A stretch of 64,000 nucleotides of DNA from Zoogloeaceae bacterium (GTDB lineage: Bacteria; Pseudomonadota; Gammaproteobacteria; Burkholderiales; Rhodocyclaceae), in the NCBI GenBank assembly GCA_024235635.1, contig JACKMA010000001.1, positions 1,054,001-1,118,000 on the forward strand. Direction: 5' to 3'. Of the stretch, positions 16,763 through 26,748 are shown in pieces; the first letter of the stretch is position 1, and every line of letters begins with the position of its first letter. Below the pieces are notes generated by a model. That model did not search any database, had not been told where the DNA came from, and was given only the letters and a program-made list of their open reading frames with translations. Position numbers and translations under genes: made by a program.

Positions 16763-19642
16763 ATGGAACTGGCCAAGAGCTTCGAGCCGGCAGCGATCGA
16801 ATCGCGCTGGTACCCCGAATGGGAATCCCGCGGCTATTTCGCCGCCGGCCTGGACACCGACAAGTCCGACGCCTTCTGCATCCTGCTGCCGCCACCCAAC
16901 GTGACAGGCACACTGCACATGGGCCATGGTTTCAACCAGACCATCATGGACGCGTTGACCCGCTACCACCGCATGGCCGGCGCCAATACGCTGTGGCAGC
17001 CCGGCACCGACCATGCCGGCATCGCCACCCAGATCGTCGTCGAGCGCCAGCTCGACGCCCAGGGCGTTTCGCGCCACGACCTCGGCCGCGACAAGTTCCT
17101 CGACAAGGTCTGGGAGTGGAAGGAGTATTCCGGCGGCACCATCACCCGCCAGATGCGGCGCCTCGGCACCAGCCCCGACTGGACGCGCGAACGCTTCACG
17201 ATGGACGACGGGCTGTCCAAGGTGGTCACCGAGACCTTCGTCCGGCTCTACCGCGAAGGCCTGATCTACCGCGGCAAGCGCCTGGTCAACTGGGACCCCA
17301 TGCTCGGCACCGCGGTCTCGGACCTCGAAGTCGTCTCCGAGGAAGAGGACGGCAAGCTGTGGCATATCCTCTACCCGTTCACCGACGGCCCCGTCGACGG
17401 TCTCGCCGGCCTGACGGTCGCCACTACCCGCCCCGAGACCATGCTCGGCGACGTCGCGGTGATGGTGCACCCCGAGGACGAACGCTACGCCCAGCTGATC
17501 GGCAGGACCGTGCGCCTGCCGCTGGCGGATCGCGACATCCCGATCATCGCCGACGACTACGTCGATCGCGAATTCGGCACCGGCTGCGTCAAGGTGACGC
17601 CGGCCCACGACTTTAACGACTATGCGGTCGGCCAGCGTCACGGCCTCGACATGGTGGTGATCCTGACGCTGGCCGGTGCGGTGCCGGCACAGGCCGAGGT
17701 GTTCGACGCCGATGGCCAGCCCAAGGGCCACATCGCAATGCCCGCCAAGGTCGCCGGTCTCGACCGGGTGCTGGCGCGCGAGGTCGTCGTGTCCGAACTG
17801 GAAGCCGCCGGCGTACTGGTGGACACTAAGGCGCACAAGCTGATGGTGCCGCGCGGCGACCGCACCCACGTCGTAATCGAGCCGATGCTGACCGACCAGT
17901 GGTTCGTCGCAATGACCAAGGCCGGTGCCGACGGCCAGTCGATCACCCAGCAGGCGCTCGACTGCGTCGCCTCCGGCGAGATCCGCTTCCACCCGGAGAA
18001 CTGGGTCAACACCTACAATCAGTGGCTCAACAACATCCAGGACTGGTGCATCTCGCGCCAGCTGTGGTGGGGCCACCAGATTCCGGCCTGGTACGGCGAC
18101 GATGGCCGCTGCTGGGTCGCCCACAACGAGGCCGAAGCGAAGTCGCTGGCCGCGGCCGACGGCTACGGCGGCGCGCTCGCCCGCGACGAGGACGTCCTCG
18201 ACACCTGGTACTCGTCGGCGCTGTGGCCGTTTTCGACGCTCGACTGGACGCCCGAGTGGCCCGCCAAGTCGAACCCGGCGCTCGACCGCTACCTGCCGTC
18301 GACGGTGCTGGTCACCGGCTTCGACATCATCTTCTTCTGGGTCGCCCGGATGGTGATGATGACCAAGCACATCACCGGCAAGATCCCGTTCAAGGATGTC
18401 TATGTGCACGGCCTGATCCGCGATGCGGAAGGCCAGAAGATGTCGAAGTCGAAGGGCAACGTGCTCGACCCGATCGACCTGATCGACGGCATTTCGCTCG
18501 ACGAGCTGGTCAACAAGCGAACGTTCGGCCTGATGAACCCGAAGCAGGCCCAGTCGATCGAAAAGAAGACCCGGCGCGAATTCCCGGACGGGATACCGGC
18601 CTTCGGCACCGACGCACTGCGCTTCACCTTCGCGTCGCTGGCGAGTCCGGGCCGCGACATCAAGTTCGACCTGTCGCGCTGCGAAGGCTACCGCAACTTC
18701 TGCAACAAGCTGTGGAACGCCTCCCGCTTCGTGCTGATGAACTGCGACGGCCAGGACTGCGGCCTCGAAAACCACGACGCCAGCGCCTGCGAAGGCGGCT
18801 ATCTCGATTTCTCCTTCGCCGACCGCTGGATCGTGTCGAAGCTGCAGCGCACCGAGGCCGAGGTCGAACAGCATTTCGCCGACTACCGCTTCGACCTGCT
18901 CGCCAAGGGCGTGTACGAGTTCGTCTGGGACGAGTATTGCGACTGGTATCTCGAGATCGCCAAGGTCCAAATCCAGGGCGTTAACGCAGCACGGCAGCGG
19001 GCCACCCGCCGCACCCTGCTGCGGGTACTAGAGACCGTGCTGCGCCTGGCCCACCCGCTGATCCCGTTCATCACCGAGGAACTGTGGCAGACGGTGGCGC
19101 CGATGGCCGGACGCGGCGACGGCGACTCGATCATGACCGCGCCCTACCCCAAGGCCCAGCCCGCCAAGCTCGACGAAGTCAGCGAGGCCCGGGTTGCCGA
19201 ACTGAAGGGGCTGGTGCACGCCTGCCGCAACCTGCGCAGCGAGATGAACATTTCGCCGGCGCAGCGGCTGCCGCTGGTGGCGGCCGGCGACCGCGTCGCG
19301 CTCGAGGCCTACGCACCGTATCTGACCGGCCTCGCCAAGCTCTCCGAACTCGCCATCGTCGACGAGATCGGCGCCGACGCGCTGGCGCCGGTCGCGGTGG
19401 TCGGCGAAACCCGGCTGATGCTGGAGGTCGAGATCGACATCGCGGCCGAACGCGAGCGCCTCGGCAAGGAGATCGCCCGCCTGGAAGGCGAAGTGAAGAA
19501 GGCCGAAGGCAAGCTCGCCAACGAGAAGTTCGTCGATCGGGCGCCGGCCGAAGTGGTGGCCCAGGAGCGTGCCCGCCTGGCCGGCTTCCAGGCGACGCTG
19601 GCCAAGCTGCAACCGCAATTCGAGAAGCTGGCCAACCGCTGA
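16763..19642 (+). CDS. valS: Valyl-tRNA synthetase
   Basis: A 959-residue class I aminoacyl-tRNA synthetase that charges tRNA-Val and edits mischarged threonine. The HIGH-type motif is HMGH at residues 52-55 (preceded by PPPNVTGTL) and the KMSKS loop is at 559-563. The CP1 editing domain lies between them, with TTRPETMLGDVAV. The C-terminal 75 residues form the basic coiled coil that is characteristic of ValRS. Length and motifs are complete. Confidence 0.98.
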   Translation: MELAKSFEPAAIESRWYPEWESRGYFAAGLDTDKSDAFCILLPPPNVTGTLHMGHGFNQTIMDALTRYHRMAGANTLWQPGTDHAGIATQIVVERQLDAQGVSRHDLGRDKFLDKVWEWKEYSGGTITRQMRRLGTSPDWTRERFTMDDGLSKVVTETFVRLYREGLIYRGKRLVNWDPMLGTAVSDLEVVSEEEDGKLWHILYPFTDGPVDGLAGLTVATTRPETMLGDVAVMVHPEDERYAQLIGRTVRLPLADRDIPIIADDYVDREFGTGCVKVTPAHDFNDYAVGQRHGLDMVVILTLAGAVPAQAEVFDADGQPKGHIAMPAKVAGLDRVLAREVVVSELEAAGVLVDTKAHKLMVPRGDRTHVVIEPMLTDQWFVAMTKAGADGQSITQQALDCVASGEIRFHPENWVNTYNQWLNNIQDWCISRQLWWGHQIPAWYGDDGRCWVAHNEAEAKSLAAADGYGGALARDEDVLDTWYSSALWPFSTLDWTPEWPAKSNPALDRYLPSTVLVTGFDIIFFWVARMVMMTKHITGKIPFKDVYVHGLIRDAEGQKMSKSKGNVLDPIDLIDGISLDELVNKRTFGLMNPKQAQSIEKKTRREFPDGIPAFGTDALRFTFASLASPGRDIKFDLSRCEGYRNFCNKLWNASRFVLMNCDGQDCGLENHDASACEGGYLDFSFADRWIVSKLQRTEAEVEQHFADYRFDLLAKGVYEFVWDEYCDWYLEIAKVQIQGVNAARQRATRRTLLRVLETVLRLAHPLIPFITEELWQTVAPMAGRGDGDSIMTAPYPKAQPAKLDEVSEARVAELKGLVHACRNLRSEMNISPAQRLPLVAAGDRVALEAYAPYLTGLAKLSELAIVDEIGADALAPVAVVGETRLMLEVEIDIAAERERLGKEIARLEGEVKKAEGKLANEKFVDRAPAEVVAQERARLAGFQATLAKLQPQFEKLANR

Positions 19643-19681
19643 AGGCAAATACGAGGATCATCCAAGCGGAGGCAGGACATC

Positions 19682-20032
19682 ATGCCGATACCCTGGGCCA
19701 TCGCGGCCAAAGCCATCCCGTGGGGCGAGGTCATCGCCGCCGCGCCGAGCATCGTCAAGAGCGCCCGCGAACTGCTGAAGCGGACCGGCAGCAACGACGC
19801 CAGCGCCGCGGCCGATGCGGCAAGCCCCGAAGCCCGCATCGAGGCGCTCGAGCAACAGGTGCAGCGGCTCGACGAGGAACTCGCCGCCAGTTCCGACCTG
19901 ATCACCCGGCTGGCGGAACAGAACGAGCGCCTGATCGCCGCGGTCGACACCCTCCACCGTCAATTCGCGATCGTCTCGGTGGTGGCTGGCGTCGCCCTGC
20001 TCGGCACCATCGCCTCGCTGCTGCTGCCCTAG
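19682..20032 (+). CDS. Hypothetical protein with coiled coil and C-terminal membrane anchor
   Basis: A 116-residue protein of unknown function. A small N-terminal domain is followed by a predicted coiled coil (about residues 50-95, EARIEALEQQVQRLDEELA) and a C-terminal hydrophobic segment (about 97-115), suggesting a tail-anchored inner membrane protein. A good ribosome site, GGAGG, lies 10 bases before the ATG. Its TAG stop is formed where a 156-bp inverted-repeat element begins, so the element abuts or overlaps the end of this gene. Confidence 0.7.
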   Translation: MPIPWAIAAKAIPWGEVIAAAPSIVKSARELLKRTGSNDASAAADAASPEARIEALEQQVQRLDEELAASSDLITRLAEQNERLIAAVDTLHRQFAIVSVVAGVALLGTIASLLLP

Positions 20033-20186
20033 TGGTCTGCTTAGCAAATACCGCGACGGACAAGCGCGCCCCGTGGCGGCGTTGCGCATCCTCGCGACAG
20101 GCCCCGCTATCGCTGCGGTTCGCACCTTGCCACGGCACCCGATGCATCACTTGTCCGATGTCGCTTGATTTACGAAGCAGACCACT
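20031..20186 (+). repeat. 156-bp MITE-like element with long terminal inverted repeats
   Basis: The ends are inverted copies of each other: AGTGGTCTGCTT at 20031 and its complement ending at 20186, extending imperfectly over 34 bases on the left (20031-20064) and 37 on the right (20150-20186). Each arm ends in GGACAAG or its complement. The interior holds further complementary stretches, such as CCGTGGC / GCCACGG, so the whole unit can fold into one long hairpin. It has no coding capacity. No clear target duplication is visible. It could be a miniature transposable element or a REP-like palindrome. Confidence 0.7.
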
Positions 20187-20198
20187 GGTGCGGCGCCG

Positions 20199-20624
20199 AT
20201 GAGCAGCCGCTGCTTCACCTACGGCAGCCTGATGTGCGCCGACATCATGACGCGGGTGTGCGGCCATGCGCCCGACGCCTGCGACGCCGTATTGGCCGGC
20301 CATAGCCGTCACCCGGTACGCGGCGAGGAGTATCCGGCCATCGTGCCGAACGTTGGCGGCCGGGTCGCCGGTCGACTTTATGCCGGCATCGGCGCCAGCG
20401 CCTGGGAGCGCCTCGACGGCTTCGAGGGCCACCAGTACGAACGCCGGTTGGTGACCGTGACGCTGCAGGACGGTCGGCAACTCGATGCCTGGGCCTACGT
20501 CTTCCGCCCGCAGTACGGTGCATTGCTGGGTCCGGGCGACTGGGACTTCGAAGCCTTCGTCGCAGGCGGAAAGCGCCGTTTCGAGGCACGCTACCTGGGA
20601 TTCGACCAGCTGCAGCAGCAGTAA
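20199..20624 (+). CDS. Gamma-glutamylcyclotransferase-like (AIG2/GGCT fold) protein
   Basis: A 141-residue member of the GGCT/AIG2 superfamily, which cleaves gamma-glutamyl amides to 5-oxoproline. The substrate loop YGSLM is at residues 8-12, and the expected acid is Glu76 in DGFEGHQYERR, with Asp73, Tyr80 and Arg82 in family positions. The substrate cannot be told from sequence. It starts 12 bases after the inverted-repeat element, so that element may carry or disturb its promoter. Confidence 0.85.
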   Translation: MSSRCFTYGSLMCADIMTRVCGHAPDACDAVLAGHSRHPVRGEEYPAIVPNVGGRVAGRLYAGIGASAWERLDGFEGHQYERRLVTVTLQDGRQLDAWAYVFRPQYGALLGPGDWDFEAFVAGGKRRFEARYLGFDQLQQQ

Positions 20625-20652
20625 CCCACGCCGGTGTCGCGTCGAACGCACG

Positions 20653-20684
20653 CCGACGCTTCCGCCAGCCGGCGGAAGCGTCGG
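20653..20684 (-). terminator. Bidirectional hairpin between the GGCT gene and katG
   Basis: A perfect 14-bp stem (CCGACGCTTCCGCC and its complement) with a 4-base loop sits between two convergent genes. There is no T-run on either side, so termination would rely on the stem alone or on Rho. Confidence 0.6.
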
Positions 20685-20693
20685 ACGATTCGG

Positions 20694-22904
<2,211 letters not shown>

Positions 22905-22975
22905 GCTTGTACCCTCCTGTGACGGTTCGAGGCTCGCGAAACAAGCCTTCGTGTTGATTACCTTAGCCAGCGGGC

Positions 22976-23025
22976 ATCGTTGTTTCTAACGATAAATATC
23001 GATAATGAACATAGGCTCTCCCTAT
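22976..23025. promoter_or_regulatory. Palindrome cluster between katG and the methyltransferase gene
   Basis: Three signals are packed here. ATCGTT-N6-AACGAT at 22976-22993 is a perfect 6-bp inverted repeat. GATAAA and GATAAT follow at 22991 and 23001, resembling Fur half-sites. ATAG-N7-CTAT at 23011-23025 resembles a single OxyR half-operator, though the inner positions match poorly. A redox or iron regulator of katG is plausible, but which one is not shown. Confidence 0.35.
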
Positions 23026-23069
23026 CGACCCGACTGTCACTGGACGAATGCGCCGTGGGGAGCTTCGCC

Positions 23070-23849
23070 GTGACTGGCCACGATGACGGCGAATCGGCAG
23101 CGATCGACGCGCTCTACCGCGACCCGCAGACCTACGAGTTGCTCGCGCAGATGACGGCCCCGGCCGACCTGTCGTTCTATCGCGCGCTGCTCGGCGATGC
23201 CGCCGGACGGGTACTCGAACTCGGCTGCGGCACCGGCCGCCTGAGCCTGCCACTGGCACGCCATGCGACCGAGATGACCGGCCTCGACAACGCGCCGGCC
23301 ATGCTCGTCGTCGCTCGGCACAAGGCTGCGGCGGTGGGGTCGACGGCGCGCTTCGAGCAGGCGGACTTCCGCCGATTCGAGCTGCAGCGGTGCTTCGACT
23401 GGGTGCTGCTGCCATACAACGCCCTCAATCACGTCTGCGACGCGGCCGACTTCGACGACCTGTTCGAGTCGGTCGGCCGCCATCTGGCGCCAGACGGCCG
23501 ATTCGTCGTCGACAGCTTCCAGCCCGACCCGGCCGCCCTCGCCCGGCCCCGCGAACGCCGCCGGCTGCTGACCTACCTCGATCCTTACCGCAACCAGCGG
23601 ATCACGCTCTCGGAATCCAGCCACTACGACGCTGCGCGACGCGTCAATCACATCACCTGGCACTACGATCTCGTCGACCAGCCGGATTGGCGGATCCACC
23701 GCACGACGATGCGCATCCTCTTTGGCGACGAGTTGGACGCGCTGTTTCGTGACCACGGCTTCGTCGTCAGTGCCAAGTATGGCCACTACGACCGCTCGCC
23801 CTTCGGCCCACGCTCGCCGAAGCAGTTGGTGGTGGCGAAACGCGCCTGA
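23070..23849 (+). CDS. Class I SAM-dependent methyltransferase
   Basis: A protein of about 259 residues with the SAM-binding motif VLELGCGTG (near residues 48-56) and the acidic loop TGLDNAPAML after strand 2. The following region, ending in LLPYNALNHV, matches small-molecule methyltransferases; the substrate is unknown. GTG at 23070 is chosen because GGGGAG lies 7 bases before it; the frame is open further upstream, through GTG 23055 to a TTG at 22980 inside the palindromes. It is divergent from katG. Confidence 0.82.
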   Translation: MTGHDDGESAAIDALYRDPQTYELLAQMTAPADLSFYRALLGDAAGRVLELGCGTGRLSLPLARHATEMTGLDNAPAMLVVARHKAAAVGSTARFEQADFRRFELQRCFDWVLLPYNALNHVCDAADFDDLFESVGRHLAPDGRFVVDSFQPDPAALARPRERRRLLTYLDPYRNQRITLSESSHYDAARRVNHITWHYDLVDQPDWRIHRTTMRILFGDELDALFRDHGFVVSAKYGHYDRSPFGPRSPKQLVVAKRA

Positions 23850-23874
23850 GCGCGATCGGCGAGGACCGGATCAG

Positions 23875-23893
23875 TGTCGAAAATCTTTACACG
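23875..23893. promoter_or_regulatory. Imperfect palindrome upstream of the PEP-CTERM gene
   Basis: GTGT and ACAC flank an 11-base AT-rich core (19 bases in all), about 85 bases upstream of the predicted sigma-54 promoter. That distance fits an enhancer-binding site, but this is a single by-eye match. Confidence 0.2.
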
Positions 23894-23974
23894 GGAGCAT
23901 CGAGGTGAGGCTTCCGGGTGCTCAAGGCCTCGGTAAGAGACTGATAACAATATCGGAAATTATGCACCCGGTCG

Positions 23975-23990
23975 CGGCATCCATCTTGCT
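23975..23990 (+). promoter_or_regulatory. Sigma-54 (-24/-12) promoter for the PEP-CTERM gene
   Basis: CGGCAT-N5-TTGCT holds the invariant GG and GC 10 bases apart (23976-23977 and 23988-23989). The predicted start of transcription, near 24001, leaves a leader of about 30 bases with a ribosome site. In exosortase-containing bacteria, PEP-CTERM genes are known to be controlled by the sigma-54 activator PrsR, which makes this match more believable. Confidence 0.55.
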
Positions 23991-24029
23991 GCAAAGTTTT
24001 GTATCTCTGTCAACACACGGAGGTGCGCG

Positions 24030-25055
24030 ATGTCTGCCCAGATCGACTCTACCACCTTGCGATCGCGGCCATCGACCTGCACGCGCGGATCGCCCTTACG
24101 GCGCTTCGCCATCGGCGTCCCCGCGCTTCGGATCACTCGTGCCGTGACGACGACGCTGACCCTGTCCCTATCCGTGCCAGCCCTGGCAGGGCCACTGCGC
24201 CTGCTCTTCGAGCGCGACGTCGATGGCCCGGGTGGAACCGAATTGGCGATCAACACCTATCCGAGCTTCGCGGACTTCTTCGCCGGCACGAACTTCACCA
24301 GCCAGTTCTCGGCCATCAACGTCAATGCTCCCTACTCGGTCGGCGGCATCACCTGGGACGGAACCGCCTACCAGGTGTTGTTCGAACGGGACATCGACGG
24401 GCCGGGTGGCACCGAATTGGCAATCAACACTTATCCGACGCTGGCCGATTTTTTCGCCGGCACCAACTTCACCAGCCAGTTCTCGGCCATCAACGTCAAT
24501 TCACCGTATTCGGTCGGGGGCATCACCTGGGACGGCATCGCCTACCGCGTGCTGTTCGAGCGTGATATCGACACCGCGGGTGGCACTGAACTGGCCATCA
24601 ACTCCTATGCGACGCTCGCCGATTTCTTCTCCGGCAACGCCCTCTCGAGCCAGTTTTCCAGCATCAATGTCAATGCGCCGTACTCGGTCGGCGGTTTCGC
24701 CTATGACGCGAACGGCTACCACGTGCTGTTCGAGCGCGACGAGGACTCGGCCGGCGGTATCGAACTGGCGATCAATTCCTACGCGACCCTGGCCGATTTC
24801 TTCGCCGGCACCAATTTCACCAGCCAGTTCTCGACCATCAACGTGAACGCCCCGTACAGCGTTCACGGATTCCTGATCGAACCGGACGCCGAGGGAGATC
24901 CTGGCACTGGCAACGATCCAGGAAGCGACGATCCCGGGGGTAGCGGCGATCCCAACACCGTCCCCGAACCGGACCCACTCGCCTTGCTCGCGACGGCGAC
25001 GGCCGCGCTGCTCGTGTCGAGACGGACAGGCCGCCAATGCTTCGCCGGCCGTTGA
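24030..25055 (+). CDS. PEP-CTERM sorted surface protein with four 58-residue repeats
   Basis: A 341-residue exported protein. After a long positively charged N terminus, a signal peptide core (about residues 39-54) ends in PALAG. Four tandem repeats of 58 residues follow, each with LFERDxD...GGxELAIN, a (S/N)xYxxLADFF-type core, SSQFS or TSQFS and INVNxPYSV. A Gly/Asp/Pro-rich linker leads to the C-terminal signal VPEPDPLALLA, a hydrophobic stretch and an RR cluster, the tripartite PEP-CTERM tag cut by exosortase. No exosortase lies in the window. The repeat function is unknown. GGAGG precedes the ATG. Confidence 0.85.
   Translation: MSAQIDSTTLRSRPSTCTRGSPLRRFAIGVPALRITRAVTTTLTLSLSVPALAGPLRLLFERDVDGPGGTELAINTYPSFADFFAGTNFTSQFSAINVNAPYSVGGITWDGTAYQVLFERDIDGPGGTELAINTYPTLADFFAGTNFTSQFSAINVNSPYSVGGITWDGIAYRVLFERDIDTAGGTELAINSYATLADFFSGNALSSQFSSINVNAPYSVGGFAYDANGYHVLFERDEDSAGGIELAINSYATLADFFAGTNFTSQFSTINVNAPYSVHGFLIEPDAEGDPGTGNDPGSDDPGGSGDPNTVPEPDPLALLATATAALLVSRRTGRQCFAGR
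24204..24899 (+). repeat. Four tandem 174-bp coding repeats
   Basis: The LFER codons recur at 24204, 24378, 24552 and 24726, exactly 174 bases apart. Copies 1 and 2 are the most alike, copies 3 and 4 share NSYATLADFF, and the last copy diverges at its end. The pattern indicates stepwise duplication in frame. Confidence 0.9.
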
Positions 25056-25060
25056 AAGGG

Positions 25061-25085
25061 CCATCGGACCGCTGCATGCCGATGG
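25061..25085. terminator. Hairpin between convergent genes
   Basis: CCATCGG and CCGATGG form a perfect 7-bp inverted repeat with an 11-base loop in the 39-base gap between the PEP-CTERM gene and the acyl-CoA ligase. There is no T-run, so this is a weak bidirectional terminator candidate. Confidence 0.35.
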
Positions 25086-25094
25086 TTCGAATGC

Positions 25095-26642
25095 TCAGCG
25101 CAGCAGGCGGCGCAGGATCTTGCCCGACGGCGACTTCGGGATCGCGTCGATAAACTCGACCCGGCGGATACGGCGGTAGGGGGCCACCCGCTCGGCGACC
25201 CAGGCCATCAGTTCGTCGGCCCCGAGTTCCTCGCGCGCCACGATGAAGGCCTTCGGCAGTTCGCCGCATTCGTTGTCCGGCATCGGCACCACCGCGCAGT
25301 CTGCGACCTTCGGGTGGGTGACCAGCAGGGCTTCTAGTTCGGCCGGCGCCACCTGGTAACCCTTGTACTTGATCAGCTCCTTGGCGCGGTCGACGATGTG
25401 GAAATAGCCCTCGGGGTCAGCGGTGGCGACGTCACCGGTGTGAAACCAGCCATCGTCGATCGCCCGGGCGGTGGCCTCCGGATTGTCGAGGTAGCCGAGC
25501 ATCACCTGCGGTCCGCGGACCAGCAGTTCGCCGCGCTCGCCGGTGGCGACGTCGCTGCCGCTGTCCAGGTCGACGATGCGAGCTTCGGTGTTCGACAGCA
25601 GTACGCCGATCGAGCCGGGATCGTCGCGCCCGGCGAACTCCGGGAAGATGTGGGTGGCCGGGCTGGTCTCGGTCAGGCCATAGCCTTGCACCAGTGTGCA
25701 ACCGACCCTGCGGCCGGCGGCACGGGCGAGATCCACGCCGAGCGGCGCCGCACCGGACAGGATGTAGTCGAGTGAAGAAAGGTCGTACTGCGACACCAGC
25801 GGATGCTTGGCCAGAAAATTGATGATCGGCGGCACCAGGTAGCAGCGGGTGATCCGGTGTTCCTGCAGCGTTTCGAGGAACGACTCGGGCTCGAAGCGCG
25901 GCAGGATCACCAGCATTGCACCACGGGACAGCCCGAGGTTCATGATTACCGTCATCGCGAAGATGTGAAACAGCGGCAGCACCAGCAGCATGCGATCGTC
26001 GGCAGCCGGCACGCTCGCATGTTGGGCGCCCAGCACCAGCACGTTGTGGGCCACCAGATTGCGGTGGGTCAGCATCACCCCCTTGCTGGGCCCGGTGGTG
26101 CCGCTCGAATAGGGCAGCACGGCCAGATCGCGAGCCGGTTCGACCGCCGCCGGCGGCGTGTCGTCGGGCGTCGCGCGCAGCCTGGCGAAGGCTTCGTCGC
26201 CGTCGGTCGCGTCGAATACGATGACCTCCCGGAGTCCGCAGGCTTCGGCAGCCGGCCGCGCGTTCTCGAGCAGCGCACGCATCGTGAACAGGCAGCAGGC
26301 GCCGGCGTGCCGCATCTGCCGTTCGAGCTCGTCGGCGAGGTTCATCGGGTTGATCGTCGTGACGACACCGCCCATGCGCAGGATCGCCTGGAAGGCCAGC
26401 ACGAATTCGATCGAGTTGCCGGCGTAGATCGCGATCACGTCGCCCTTGCGATAGCCCCGGCTGCGCAGCGCCGCATCGATCGAGCGGACCTCGTCGCGCA
26501 GGCTCCGGTAGCTCAGACGGCGGCCGCCGAGGGGCTCGACCAGCGCCGTGCGGTCGAGGTGGTGCTCGAGTTGCGCTTCAAGATACGCGGGCCACGAAAG
26601 GTCGGGGATCGTTACCGGCGGCGACGGGCTGCGAATGATCAT
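25095..26642 (-). CDS. AMP-forming acyl/aryl-CoA synthetase (4-coumarate-CoA ligase type)
   Basis: An adenylate-forming enzyme of about 515 residues that would activate a carboxylic acid to its CoA thioester. The phosphate loop SSGTTGPSKGVMLTHRN, the A5-type GYGLTETSPA, the adenylation motif GWFHTGDVA and the catalytic Lys near the end (PKSPSGKILRR) are all present. The acid substrate cannot be told; fatty, benzoic and phenylpropanoid acids are all possible. ATG 26642 has GGGAG 8 bases before it and is preferred to GTG 26651. The gene follows cbbR on the same strand but has no clear tie to CO2 fixation. Confidence 0.88.
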   Translation of the reverse strand: MIIRSPSPPVTIPDLSWPAYLEAQLEHHLDRTALVEPLGGRRLSYRSLRDEVRSIDAALRSRGYRKGDVIAIYAGNSIEFVLAFQAILRMGGVVTTINPMNLADELERQMRHAGACCLFTMRALLENARPAAEACGLREVIVFDATDGDEAFARLRATPDDTPPAAVEPARDLAVLPYSSGTTGPSKGVMLTHRNLVAHNVLVLGAQHASVPAADDRMLLVLPLFHIFAMTVIMNLGLSRGAMLVILPRFEPESFLETLQEHRITRCYLVPPIINFLAKHPLVSQYDLSSLDYILSGAAPLGVDLARAAGRRVGCTLVQGYGLTETSPATHIFPEFAGRDDPGSIGVLLSNTEARIVDLDSGSDVATGERGELLVRGPQVMLGYLDNPEATARAIDDGWFHTGDVATADPEGYFHIVDRAKELIKYKGYQVAPAELEALLVTHPKVADCAVVPMPDNECGELPKAFIVAREELGADELMAWVAERVAPYRRIRRVEFIDAIPKSPSGKILRRLLR

Positions 26643-26748
26643 GAAGGGCACTCCCAGGCAATTCCCGGGGCCGCGTCGGCATCGCCCGCCTCCCCGGTCG
26701 TTTTCGACGACACGACAGCTTCAGTCTAGTCGACGGCGGCGCGCCGGT

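Noticed and set aside
16064..18970. 968-codon minus-strand ORF antisense to valS
   Set aside because: It mirrors the ValRS codons; the valS frame has all synthetase motifs and the antisense product has none.
20031..20186. The inverted-repeat unit as a simple rho-independent terminator
   Set aside because: It is far longer than a terminator, has no T-run, and its sharp matching tips look like element ends.
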